From positions 46,406,323-46,470,322 of the forward strand of contig NC_053398.1 of the NCBI RefSeq assembly GCF_905171765.1: 64,000 bases of DNA. Direction: 5' to 3'. How positions within the stretch are numbered: position 1 is the first letter of the stretch; every line of letters begins with the position of its first letter. The notes beneath the pieces were generated by a model. That model was not told the origin of the DNA. It did not search any database and saw only the letters and a program-made list of their open reading frames with translations. The DNA comes from Bufo bufo. Lineage: Eukaryota; Chordata; Amphibia; Anura; Bufonidae. Shown here piece by piece: positions 56,401 through 63,572 of this stretch. The position numbers and the translations under genes were made by a program.

Positions 56401-59400
56401 AACCAGGAAGGGGGCATCTGCAAATAGTTTATTTAATATTATGTAATGTTATGTATTGTCATGTTATGGATTATACCCCAGCATAGCCATGTATGGATGG
56501 CACACCAAGGGTTAACCATCCTGGTTCAGCCCTTTTCCAGGAGGTTGGGTGAGGATCCAGGATCCACTCCCATCTCAGTGAGTTAGTTAGTCTTAGGAGA
56601 GAATTCAAAGAGGGAGGAAGCTGTTGCCTCATGCTCCTTCTTTTTAGGCCTCAAGTTCCAGAGACCAACAGATCTCTGTGTGAATTACTGCAAGATCATC
56701 AGAAAGAGGAGGAGAAAGACAGAGGAGAGAACTGGAGAACTTAGAATCTGTATGGCCAAGCATAGGCGTCAGCAAGGTAATCTGTTACTATAGCCATTCA
56801 GACTTTGCTGCTGTGGTGGACACTTTTAAGACACCCCTCTTTCTTGGACACGTCCTGGCCAGACGTACCTTCAAAACCCTGTATCCCGCAGTGCACATTA
56901 TGGCCATTATTGCCAAGGTACTGTTGCCAGCCATAGATTCTACAAAATGTACAAAGAGGGCCATAACTCCCATCCTTCTCTAAATCCATACATCACTGAC
57001 TGTATGAATAAAGCGTTAAAGGGGTTGTCCAAGTTATATTTATCGATGACCTATCCTCAAACAGCTAATCGGCGGGGGTGCCAGGTGTCGGACCCCAGCC
57101 GATCTGATATTCATGAACTATTCTGAGGATAGGTCATCAATAGTGTTGAGCGAACGTGTGTTTTAAGTTCGGCGTCTAAAGTTCGGGTTCGGGTTATCGA
57201 AGTATCCCGTTATGGATTCCGCTACCATGGACCATAACGGAATTTAGAATCCATAACGGGATACTTCGATAACCTGAACTCTAACATTAGACGCCGAACT
57301 CAAAACACAAGTTCGCTCAACACTAGTCATCAATAAATATAACTTGGATAACCCCTTTAAGACACATTTTCAAGTTCTGAGGAGCAGCAGATGGTCAGGA
57401 AGGAATAGTTCCTTCCCCACAGTTAGCTGCTCATTAAGTGAAGTTGAAGCACTTCTTCTAAATGCAGCGATTACCCCCACAGTATGAGGTTGAGCGATGG
57501 CTACTGCTATCATTGCTCCTATGACAAGAAATGCATGACTCTTCTCTTACAGGCGCTGCAAGGATTAAAGGGTTGTCTCACTTCAGCAAATAGCATTTAT
57601 CATGTAGTGGAAGTTAATACAAGGTACTTACTAATGTATTGTGATTGTCCATATTGCCTCCTTTGCTTGATTCATTTTTCCATCACATTATACACTGCTC
57701 GTTTCCATGATTACGACCACCCTGCAATCCATCAGCAGTGGCCGTGCTTGCACACTATAAGGAGTGCAGGCCTATGCGCATTCCCATGCTCCCAGATAGT
57801 GCTGAGCGAATTGAAGTCCACGAAGTGGACTTCGATCCGAGTTTCAGGGAAAATTCGATTTAGCTGCAAAGCCGAATTTCCTCGTTCTTTGTGCCAACTA
57901 ATCGATTTTACCTGAAATGGCGGTAAAAAAATAAAGAAAAATCATACTTGCCTGATCCATATGAGTGCGAAGACCCGGCCGCCTTCATCCTGATTAAAGA
58001 TCCTGCATGAAATCCTGTGCACGGTGATGTATGACATCACTACAGGCCACATGAGATTTCGCGCCAGATCTTCAATCAAGATGGCGGCGGCCAGCTCTTC
58101 GCGATCAAATGGATAAGGAGGTAAGTATCATTTTATTTTTTTTACACTTTAATATTAATGTCAGATGCCGCAATCAACGATGAATGCGGCATCTGAGGGG
58201 TACAATGACATCCCCTACTTACAAAGAAATGCACTTTGCTTTTTAAAATTTGGTGAAGAAGTTGAATAGAATTTTTCAATACTTCGCTCATCTTTAGTCC
58301 TAGACATCAGAGAGGCCAGCGCATTTTTCTATAATGTGAAAGCACGGCCACCGCTGCTGGATTACAGGTTGTAACCATGGATGCAAGCAGTGTATAATGC
58401 AATGAAAAAAATGAATCAAACCAGCAAAGGAAGCAATATGGACAATCACAATACATTAGTAAGTGGCTTGGATTAACTTTATTAACTTGTTGAAGTGAGA
58501 CAACCCCTTTAAAGAGTATCAGAAAATGGCTATATATTACAGAATTATGCCAGCCCTGTGCCATCAGTTGGCAAGTCATTTTGATGTCATCTGAGAGGGC
58601 AAGGATAGCTTCTTATCTTGATGTCCTTGTATTGATGGTGCACTGTATCCCGATGTCTCCCACACATTCATGTTCTGCGTAAGGGGGTGGCGTTACCAGA
58701 AGTGTAAGCCAGGTCACTGGCGGACTGAACATTGTTCTGTTGAGGGACACCTCGCATTGTCCCAGTGATATGATTGGAGGACAGAGCAGACTCTTGTGGG
58801 TGAATTGCTTGAATCCTGCCCATACAATAATGTAAACTTTTTCTGATGAGAGGACAGTGCTTTTAAAGGGTTTGTCCCATTACAATTATTTCCTATGCAC
58901 AGGATAGGGGGAAAGTGTCTCAATTGGTGGGGGAATGGAACCCTGCTGGTCAAGAGAACGGGGACCTTGTGTTCCATTTTTTTAAATGGACTGGTGGTCA
59001 GGCATTCGTGCTGTCCCTCCATTCAGGTTTATGGGACTACCTTGTGCACGACCATGTCCAGCAAACCAATAGACTAGAATAAAGCGGCAGTGGACATGTG
59101 TGCCAGCCGCTCCACTTAGAGGGGTGCACACAGGTCCCCTCTTCTCTCAGCGGTGTCAGTGTTTGTTTGTAATGGGGCAATCCCTTTAGAAGATTATATA
59201 TATAGAATAAATGTTTTGTGGGTTGGGGGTCCCGTAGATCTGTTTGCTAATTCAAAGTTCTTGGCTTTACTTGTCCATCGGATAGGCGAAGTTTCCAGTG
59301 ACGGGACCCCCACCTAGTACACCTTTTATGGGTTCACCACAAAAAATTCGGAATACCCCTTTAACACTCCAGTTATGACTTTGGCCAGAAAGCAAGCAGC

Positions 59401-62301
59401 TAACAGATTTCACTCATTAACTTTACCCGTTGGGTTTCTTTTCCTGCAGTTCCCAAGTCATCTCTTCCAGCAGACAGAGGACATGGATGGCAAACACGAA
59501 ATTTTACTTCGGGTAAGCGCTTGCACTTAGACTTATATGTGTATCGTGCATGTGTCACTATTCCAATCTGACATGCTATTTTTCAGCAGGACCCTTGGGT
59601 TCCATGCTGTCATATGTTCCCGATCTAGATCCATGATAATTGTGCTGCTCCTGAAGAATTCCGCACGTTTTTTGAATATTAATGCTCAGTCTATCTTTAG
59701 AGGCCATGCGTCCTATATGTCCTGTATAATGTATGTTCAAGCAACAAAAAGCAAAGTGTGACAGATTTATGAATGTATCGTCACAGCCGAGTCGCACCTC
59801 CCTCCTCTCTCGCTCTGCATCTCATTACCTCTCACTATTTTAAGGAGTTTTATTTCCTCTCCTTCACACTCTTCCCCCCCCGCCCCCCATGTTATGCGTC
59901 TGCTCATCACGCTCCTTGAATGTCTTCATACTGTGGTGGTCTTTGGAATACACTTACTGTTGTATTACTTCTAGTTGGTTTTCGAATTACGACTTTTTTT
60001 TAAGGGCATGCAGAGGTGTTATTCTCGTCTTTCTGGTATAATTAGCATCTTCCTCGATTTTCTTTCTTCTTCCGTAATTGGTTCTTGCTACATGGATGAA
60101 TGTCTGGAAATAGCGGAGAAACTAGAAAGCCGTTATCGCCTCGTATGCAGCTCTCGATCTGGTGGAAATGATAATGATATTATAAGACTTCACCGAGGCA
60201 TTCCATGTTTTTTTAAAAATTTGAGAAGAGTAAGGTCAGTTTCACAGGGTTTTCAGTCCAGGAAACCCGTTCTATGTGAGGGTTGGATTTCCCAGACAGA
60301 GCACTGCTCCTCTGAGGTTAGGACTTGCTTGACTGTGGGTCTACTGGACTGTAGTCACAGCGTCCTCTAAGTACAGTAGACCCCCGGTCAGGCAGGAAGA
60401 AATCATTATGATTCTTTATAGTGGCAAACTATCACAAGTCTTTATTATACACCGGGTTTCCAAAACCCCAGTGTTTTTAAAAAGAATTGGTGTCAGAGTG
60501 GATGCTACATGTCCAAGATGTCCTATGGATTCAGCAGATTTAATACATATATTGTGGTTCTGTCCAAGGTTGGATGAGTTTTGGACGAATGTATTGGAAA
60601 TAATTCAGTCTTCTCAATAAGAGTTCCTCGTGAACCTAAAGTTTGTATCTTGGGTTATATGGCGGATGTTGGTGTAGATGAGGTGGGTAGGACAGAAATA
60701 GGGAGGTTATTATATGTAGCCAGGAAACGTATTGCTCTTCATTGGATTCAATCGTCTCCCCCCCAAGGATGGAGGAATTTCATAGTAAAGTTAATACTAT
60801 GTTCATGTATGAGAAAGCAGTATTCTTGAAACGAGGGTGTCCTCATAAGTTTGATACATTGTGGGGTCTTTGGTTGGGGACTGTTGGTCTTTCTAGATAA
60901 TTACAGTTTGTCCTACCAATGCTGGAGTGGGGGGGTTGGCGGAAGGGGGGTAGGGTAGGTAATACTTATGGTTGGGGGTGGAATTAATGTGTAAAACATT
61001 TGTAATGGTTTACAATACTTGCAATGGATTTGTGAATATATATATATATATATATATATGTGGTACTCTTTTGATGATGATATCTGTATTACTTGTACCG
61101 CTTGTGATTTATTACTGTTGATCTAATTTATTATTAACAATAAAAATGATCTGATTCATGATTCTTTATATCCCAGCCAGAGGAGCAGTGTTCAGTCCGG
61201 GAAATCCAGCCCTCGCACAGAGTGTTTCCCGAACTGAAAGCACTCATGTGAAATTGTAGTCTTTGAGTGTCTTCTGCCCTGGGCTACTAGATGCCCTTCC
61301 CTCTTTACTCCTATGTAGGGGAAGGGAAAGGAGTATTTGTTCCTTATATTTTTCCCACTGCACTTACATGTTGCAGGGAAATGAAAAGGAATTGGGGTTG
61401 TCCACATGGTATAATTTTTTTTTATAAAAGGGTTAAAATGACGTAAAAAAGTGATAATTCACCAATCCCCCAGCGCTGGTCCCCACTATTTCCATGACCC
61501 TCTCTGCACATAGAAAATAATCGCTCAGACGGTCATCGGCTGTAAAAGTGAACGGCCCCAACCAGTGATTGTCTGAGCAGTCATTTCCTGTGTGTGGGGA
61601 CATGGAAAGGGTTGGAATGGAAGTGGCAAGGTAGTGATGCGGTGTGTATCACTTCTTTTCTTAGTTTTTATGCCATTTTGACATTTTTTATTTTTTTTGT
61701 TACTGGCTGGACAACCCCATTAAAGGGGCAATCTGACTTAATACTCATTTTGACATGAAGAAGGTCCAGAATACTCATGTAATGGCACACTAATGTGAAG
61801 TGCCTAACGGAAAAACTAAATGTGCCGTACCAGTCCAAACCTCATGTTGTTTTACTATATACTATATTTCCAATGCACTGTGAAATGGCGGACCAGCACT
61901 GGCCATACAGATCACGGCAGACACAGTTTTGAGAATCTGTAGGGGTCCCAACTCATGATCTTTGTAGTCGTGGTGGGGCTTTGTGCACTGGACAGTGAGA
62001 ACTTGGATTTCGCACTGTAACGTAGGCTCACTTCTTTTGTGAAGGCTTGTACATGGAAGTAGGGTAGATATTAGTAACACAGTAGACTTTCTGACTTCAT
62101 TGTCTGTAGGACACTCGTATTCCATTATGTTCGATGTCCTATTCATACAATGCTGAGAAATGTATTCTTATGGTGACATTGTGTCTCTAACGCTACTCTG
62201 GTCTCCTTCAGCAATCCTGCGTTAATTGCGGCAGAGAAGCTCTTAACGAATGCACTGGCTGCCACAAAGTCAATTACTGCTCCATCTTCTGCCAGCGTAA
62301 G
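35264..62301 (+). CDS. deaf1: deaf1 gene, internal exons (SAND and MYND transcription factor), partial
   Basis: Exons 35264-35410, 35760-35899, 37787-37852, 43875-44001, 45456-45584, 52272-52486, (59450-59512, candidate) and 62212-62301 join in frame. Each has AG and GT boundaries. The product has the SAND domain ([19 protein letters not shown] through [19 protein letters not shown]), the Cys-rich tail after it, a basic NLS (YKRRKKE), a Ser/Thr-rich middle region, a helical stretch ([17 protein letters not shown]), and the MYND zinc finger. DEAF1 binds TTCG-type DNA through the KDWK-bearing SAND surface and regulates transcription in the nucleus; MYND mediates protein contacts. Missing: the N-terminal exons, a mammalian stretch between the fifth and sixth listed exons, and the last exon (beyond 64000). 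Identity is secure at motif level. Confidence 0.93.
35429..35586. mobile_element. 158-base hAT-type MITE in deaf1 intron
   Basis: Ends CAGGGGTAAGCAACC and GGTTGCTGATCCCTG are flanked by CTGTAGAC (35421-35428) and CTATAGAC (35587-35594). It belongs to the same family and has the same length as 31551-31708. Confidence 0.8.
35760..35899 (+). CDS. deaf1: deaf1 exon: SAND core with KDWK motif
   Basis: Acceptor CATAG|GGGG, donor ACAG|GTAAAG, 140 bases. Encodes [20 protein letters not shown] and [19 protein letters not shown], the DNA-contacting part of the SAND fold. It is nearly identical to the mammalian peptide. Confidence 0.95.
36497..36900. mobile_element. TTAA-flanked MITE in deaf1 intron
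   Basis: Ends AGGGAACCTTTCACC and CCTGACAGGTTCCCA are flanked by TTAA (36493-36496, 36901-36904). Long palindrome with GAGCAGGAGGAGCTGAGCAG arms. A TTAA target points to piggyBac- or Kolobok-type elements. A fragment of the same family lies at about 51470-51555. 35900-36492 has no recognised feature. Confidence 0.75.
36980..37285. mobile_element. TTAA-flanked MITE (AGGGGTTCTCC ends)
   Basis: TTAA at 36976-36979 and 37286-37289. Ends AGGGGTTCTCCGGG and GGAGAGCCCCT. Arms contain GATGACCTAACCTCAGGATA and its partial inverse. 37290-37786 has no recognised feature. Confidence 0.75.
37787..37852 (+). CDS. deaf1: deaf1 exon: Cys-rich segment after SAND
   Basis: 66 bases, acceptor TTTTCAG|GATG, donor CCTG|GTAAGG, phase 0 at both ends. 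Encodes [20 protein letters not shown], the C-x-C-x2-CC segment that follows the SAND domain in DEAF1. Confidence 0.95.
38432..39044. mobile_element. Probable solo LTR in deaf1 intron
   Basis: Begins TGTCACGGATG and ends GAGCGTGACA, with flanks TCTAG (38427-38431) and GCTAG (39045-39049) agreeing at four of five bases. 613 bases, no coding sequence. The termini resemble those at 7212 and 7857. 37853-38431 shows no recognised feature apart from a C run near 38350. Confidence 0.6.
39050..40151. other. Intron stretch; palindromic fragment, no exon recognised
   Basis: GGGGTGATTGCCCCTCATCAG (39230-39250) pairs with GATGAGGGGCAATCACCCC (39356-39375), marking a MITE. Minus-strand open frames at 39579-39776 and 39786-40124 have no domain I recognise and no clear splice signals. 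Confidence 0.4.
40156..41145. mobile_element. TTAA-flanked non-autonomous element, about 1 kb
   Basis: Ends CCCCTTAAGCCACAATGATG and a right end whose reverse complement starts CCCGTTCAGTACAAAG, with TTAA at 40152-40155 and 41146-41149. The interior is a palindrome near the left end (GTACCTGTACGTCATG) and AT-rich sequence. The small open frames inside are not genes. Kolobok or piggyBac type is likely. Confidence 0.6.
41537..42048. mobile_element. TTAA-flanked MITE
   Basis: TTAA at 41533-41536 and 42049-42052. Ends AGGGGTTGTCTGGGTTCAGA and CTGAACCCGGACAACTCCT. Long inverted arms (CCTCCTAGCAGTGAGCCTGG and its complement). Confidence 0.8.
42255..42755. mobile_element. Harbinger-type MITE (TAA target)
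   Basis: Ends GGCTACTTTCACACTGCCG and CGCAGGTGTGAAAGTAGCC are flanked by TAA at 42252-42254 and 42756-42758. The interior repeats CGGATCCGT words. Confidence 0.82.
43069..43635. mobile_element. TTAA-flanked MITE with near-perfect hairpin
   Basis: TTAA at 43065-43068 and 43636-43639. Arms contain ATTGCTTCCTTTGCTGGCTG and CAGTGGCGGGCGTGCTTGC, with their inverses. Another family member is at 57569-58508. A second TTAA element (42845-43064) abuts it on the left. Confidence 0.8.
43875..44001 (+). CDS. deaf1: deaf1 exon: nuclear localisation signal
   Basis: Acceptor TTCCCAACAG|AGCGGC, donor CACTT|GTAAGA, 127 bases, phase 0 in and 1 out. Encodes [20 protein letters not shown] and [13 protein letters not shown], matching the DEAF1 NLS segment. 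Confidence 0.95.
44330..44615. repeat. Palindromic MITE
   Basis: TTTTAATCCATATG on the left pairs with CATATGGATTAAAA on the right, and GGGCGGGCCCAAGGC pairs with GCTTGGGCCCACCCTC. Related to 20085-20625. The rest of the intron 44002-45455 shows AT-rich sequence without recognised genes. Confidence 0.65.
45456..45584 (+). CDS. deaf1: deaf1 exon: Ser/Thr-rich middle region
   Basis: Acceptor CTTTGTGCAG|TTACGG, donor GCAG|GTGAGG, 129 bases. The split codon joins to give [20 protein letters not shown] and [17 protein letters not shown]. It matches the DEAF1 region after the NLS. Confidence 0.93.
45814..46228. mobile_element. TTAA-flanked MITE
   Basis: TTAA at 45810-45813 and 46229-46232. Ends AGGGATTGTCTTATCATGGA and TCCATGATGAGACAACCCCT. 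A relative is at 49585-49924. Confidence 0.8.
46690..46920. repeat. Palindromic MITE related to 28423-29153
   Basis: GAGCCTCTAGGAACAACGGGG pairs with CTCCGTTGCTCCTAGAGG. The outer words TATATGCAAAGG and TTTGCATATATT also pair. 46229-46689 shows no coding signal. Confidence 0.6.
47449..47826. mobile_element. TTAA-flanked MITE
   Basis: TTAA at 47445-47448 and 47827-47830. Arms TATACTAATGACCTATCCCC and GGGGATAGGTCATTAGTATA are exact inverses. 46921-47444 is AT-rich sequence with no recognised gene. Confidence 0.85.
48397..48800. repeat. TTAA-type element, right limit uncertain
   Basis: Begins TTAAAGGCTATGTACACC at 48393. The words TTTTTCAACTGGTCTTTAT and AATAAAGACCATTTGAAAA form the arms. A related half lies at 63770-64000. 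A run of about 20 G precedes it at 48064-48083. Confidence 0.5.
48801..49580. other. Intron stretch without recognised features
   Basis: Open frames near 48946-49357 on both strands have no domain and no matching deaf1 peptide. I looked here for the deaf1 segment that mammals have between the Ser/Thr-rich exon and the helix exon, and did not find it. Confidence 0.35.
49585..49924. mobile_element. TTAA-flanked MITE, relative of 45814-46228
   Basis: TTAA at 49581-49584 and 49925-49928. Contains CAATGGGGGCATAT at both ends in inverse orientation and GACGAAAATAGCAGAGCGC in one arm. Confidence 0.65.
50434..51250 (-). mobile_element. CR1/L2-type LINE, 3' end only, inside the MITE
   Basis: Minus-strand element. 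The coding part ends near 50638; the 3' UTR (50637-50440) ends in TATGTACTATGTTACTATG, a short-repeat tail in place of poly(A). The 5' end is truncated near 51250. No clear target duplication was found. The 3' UTR matches fragments at 29220-29275 and 29810-29905. Confidence 0.8.
50638..51240 (-). pseudogene. CR1/L2 reverse transcriptase C-terminal segment
   Basis: About 200 residues of one open frame: [84 protein letters not shown]. This is the thumb and C-terminal domain shared by CR1/L2 elements. Palm motifs with the catalytic aspartates are missing through 5' truncation, but what remains is uninterrupted. Confidence 0.85.
51386..52271. other. deaf1 intron end; MITE fragment, no exon recognised
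   Basis: 51470-51555 is a half copy of the 36497-36900 family. 51560-52260 is AT-rich intron without coding signal. Confidence 0.4.
52272..52486 (+). CDS. deaf1: deaf1 exon: helical region before MYND
   Basis: Acceptor GCATACAG|TGTTG, donor GGAG|GTAAGA, 215 bases, phase 1 in and 0 out. Encodes [32 protein letters not shown] and [13 protein letters not shown]. Leu-rich helical stretch used for nuclear export and self-association in DEAF1. The Ala run before ERKE differs from the mammalian sequence. Confidence 0.95.
52487..53690. other. deaf1 intron; no gene recognised
   Basis: 53340-53570 contains a MITE-like pair (TTACACGTTCC and CGCTCATTCATTGG words) related to 57380-57500. Other parts show no signal. 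Confidence 0.35.
53695..54870. repeat. Harbinger-type MITE remnants
   Basis: AAGGCCTCTTGCACACGACCG starts at 53697 and ACGGCCTTGTGCATGAGGCC ends at 54866, the same terminal family as 50127-51382, with TTAAAA-type spacers and other inverted pieces (CTATCTTCAAGATAGGCC around 54165) between. Probably two or more truncated copies. Confidence 0.5.
54871..56470. other. deaf1 intron; small MITE at about 55725-55850
   Basis: 55725-55850 has ACAGATTTTCTGACCAATC and GGTCAGATAATCTG, a relative of the MITE next to agpat5. An open frame at 55420-55731 has no domain. No exon recognised. Confidence 0.4.
56471..57010. repeat. Dispersed repeat related to 26930-27200
   Basis: Shares a stretch of CAGAGAGGAGAGAACTGG-type sequence and the GCAAGGTAATC/GCAAGGTAAACC junction followed by ACTTTGCTGCTG- and GACACCC-like words. 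Class unknown. Confidence 0.4.
57020..57356. mobile_element. TTAA-flanked MITE containing a nested hAT MITE
   Basis: TTAA at 57016-57019 and 57357-57360. Ends AGGGGTTGTCCAAGTTATAT and ATATAACTTGGATAACCCCT. Split by 57141-57325. Confidence 0.85.
57141..57325. mobile_element. 185-base hAT MITE with ends of the 7.2 kb hAT family
   Basis: Ends TAGTGTTGAGCGAACGTG and GTTCGCTCAACACTA are flanked by the exact duplication GTCATCAA (57133-57140 and 57326-57333). Its palindromic interior has GGGTTATCGAAGTATCCCG. Confidence 0.88.
57569..58508. mobile_element. TTAA-flanked MITE containing a degenerate hAT-like insertion
   Basis: TTAA at 57565-57568 and 58509-58512. Arms share CACTTCAGCAAATAGCATTT-like and AGTAAGTGGCTTGG words with 43069-43635. 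The middle (about 57797-58295) starts TAGTGCTGAGCGAATTG and ends ACTTCGCTCATCTTTAG, another hAT-type copy without an exact target duplication. Confidence 0.65.
58513..59449. other. deaf1 intron; no gene recognised
   Basis: 58865-58935 begins a TTAA-like element (TTTAAAGGGTTTGTCCCATTAC), the other end of which was not found. An open frame at 58714-59022 has no domain. Confidence 0.35.
59450..59512 (+). CDS. deaf1: Candidate deaf1 cassette exon, 63 bases
   Basis: Acceptor TTTCTTTTCCTGCAG|TTCC and donor CGG|GTAAGC flank 21 codons in phase 0, encoding [20 protein letters not shown] then R. The flanking exons end and start in phase 0, so inclusion keeps the frame between ...AERKE and QSCVNCG.... 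Mammalian DEAF1, as I recall it, joins ERKE to QSCVNC directly. The exon is therefore either frog-specific, alternatively spliced, or a chance match to splice consensus. Confidence 0.5.
59513..60239. other. deaf1 intron; open frame without recognised domain
   Basis: An open frame at 59975-60370 runs through T-rich sequence and has no domain or splice pattern that I recognise. No other feature. Confidence 0.35.
60421..60870 (+). pseudogene. LINE ORF2 C-terminal fragment with zinc knuckle
   Basis: [20 protein letters not shown] followed by [10 protein letters not shown] is the C-x2-C...H...C knuckle seen at the end of the LINE ORF2 at 1340-4963. A frameshift near 60600-60620 leads to [12 protein letters not shown] and [10 protein letters not shown]. 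It belongs to the same clade as the 4.2 kb copy but is a different subfamily. Confidence 0.82.
60421..61157 (+). mobile_element. L1/Tx1-clade LINE, heavily 5'-truncated
   Basis: Flanked by the exact 13-base duplication ATGATTCTTTATA at 60408-60420 and 61158-61170. Only the end of ORF2 and the 3' UTR remain. The tail is AATAAAAATG-like, not a long poly(A). An (AT)n run lies at about 61037-61060. Confidence 0.88.
61251..62211. other. deaf1 intron; no gene recognised
   Basis: 61430-61730 resembles a TTAA-type element (AAAGGGTTAAAATG... CCCCATTAAAGGGG), ends unresolved. Nothing else. Confidence 0.35.
62212..62301 (+). CDS. deaf1: deaf1 exon: MYND zinc finger
   Basis: Acceptor TCTCCTTCAG|CAATCC, donor CGTAAG|GTAGGA, 90 bases, phase 0. 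Encodes [20 protein letters not shown] then [10 protein letters not shown], holding six of the MYND cysteines. The last zinc ligands (the DWKDH...C part in vertebrates) would be in the final exon, which is not present up to 64000. Confidence 0.96.
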
Positions 62302-62479
62302 GTAGGAACTGTCTCAAGTGTCTGTAAGAGCCCTTGTTACTTGACAAGCTTCATCCAAATGCTATATGAACATTCACAAAAGAACCTAAGGGACAGGGAA
62401 TATAATGTACAGCTAAAGCAAGAACAAGGTTGTATAAAGAGGCAATGACCTACATGGGATCAGCAAGCTTTATTCTTAA

Positions 62480-62847
62480 AGGGGTATTCCACAGGATATG
62501 CAGTAAGTGGTGGATAGATGCAGGTCCCTTCTGTGGCACCTGCACCAATTGTGTCTCAAGAACAGGAGTTCCCTGATCCCTATCCCACTAGGTCAGGCAG
62601 CAGTTGGCTTCCACATCCAGACAGGGAATGAATGGAAAGGTGGCCGCAACTCTTTCCATCCACTTTTATGGAAGATGGCTCAGCAAGTGCGCCATGACTC
62701 CCATAGAAGTGAATGGAGAGAGGCGGGCACGTGTGATGCCGCCTTCGAAGTTTGACCGTTATTTGGGGCGTTCTGAAGCTAGATGCGGGTCCCACTTCTG
62801 AGACCTGCACCTATCAGACATTTTTGGTATATTCTGTGGATAAATGT
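62480..62847. mobile_element. TTAA-flanked MITE
   Basis: TTAA at 62476-62479 and 62848-62851. Ends AGGGGTATTCCACAGGATAT and ATATTCTGTGGATAAATGT. Arms with CCACTTTTATGGAAGATGGC-type words. Confidence 0.65.
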
Positions 62848-62851
62848 TTAA

Positions 62852-63231
62852 GATGTTGTGTAGCAAGGTATTTAACGGTTCTTTACCTTTTTAATACCTT
62901 GCAATATAGTTAGTTAGTTGTACCTGGCAACATTCCTGAGATCTGAAGTAACTGTACATGCCTACTGCACACTGAAGACCTTTAGGAGGTCCCAGGAGGC
63001 TACAAAACATATGTAACAAAGAGCTCAGTTCCATTGAGGACATAATCGGGGTAAGATGTGTCTTGCTACCACCACCTCTATCATATGGGCGTCAGCCAGT
63101 TGTCATGTTGGGAACTGATCGTTGGGGAGCTGGCTCATATGTTAACGGCTTTGGTTACTGTTACTTACTTTACTCATAATTTAGTAAATGTTTTACGCAC
63201 CTAAGTCATGGACGTTTCAGTAGCGGTACCA
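62852..63231. other. No gene recognised
   Basis: Intron after the MYND exon. No coding or repeat relative found. Confidence 0.3.
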
Positions 63232-63572
63232 TTCTATTTCTATTTGTGTAATGTATAGGGGCAGTGATGCTGACCATTTTTGTAATATACTTTAATTTCT
63301 GAAATCATAAATTTCTATTAGAAAAATAGCTCTGAAGTGGCCCATTCTGAGCCTTAGCGACGCTCCTCTGTCTTCTGTTTACATAACTGTGGAGACTTGC
63401 TGACACTGACATTTTCTATGTAAACAGAAGACAGAGGAGCGTCGCTAAGGCTCAGAATGGGCCACTTCAGAGCTATTTTTCTAATAGAAATGTATGATTT
63501 CAGTTATTAAAGTATATTACAAAAATGGTCAGTATCACTGCCCCTGTACATTACACCAATAGAAATAGATCG
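63232..63572. repeat. Near-perfect hairpin, arms about 150 bases
   Basis: The left arm (from about 63237, with AGTGGCCCATTCTGAGCC and GACGCTCCTCTGTCTTCTG) is the inverse of the right arm up to about 63570, with only a few differences (for example GATGCTGACC against GGTCAGTATC). The loop is about 60 bases. A young MITE or a transcribed hairpin within deaf1. Confidence 0.85.

Larger units (their letters stand above)
60240..61250. repeat. Inverted-repeat element split by a LINE insertion
   Basis: Left arm (60250-60330: GGAAACCCGTTCTATGTGAG, GGATTTCCCAGACAGAGCAC) pairs with the right arm (61173-61240: GAGCAGTGTTCAGTCCGGGA, AATCCAGCCCTCGCACAGAG) in inverse orientation. The LINE at 60421-61157 sits in the loop. 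Confidence 0.75.

Noticed and set aside
59975..60370. 131-residue plus-strand open frame
   Set aside because: Runs into the arm of an inverted-repeat element; no domain and no start or splice evidence.
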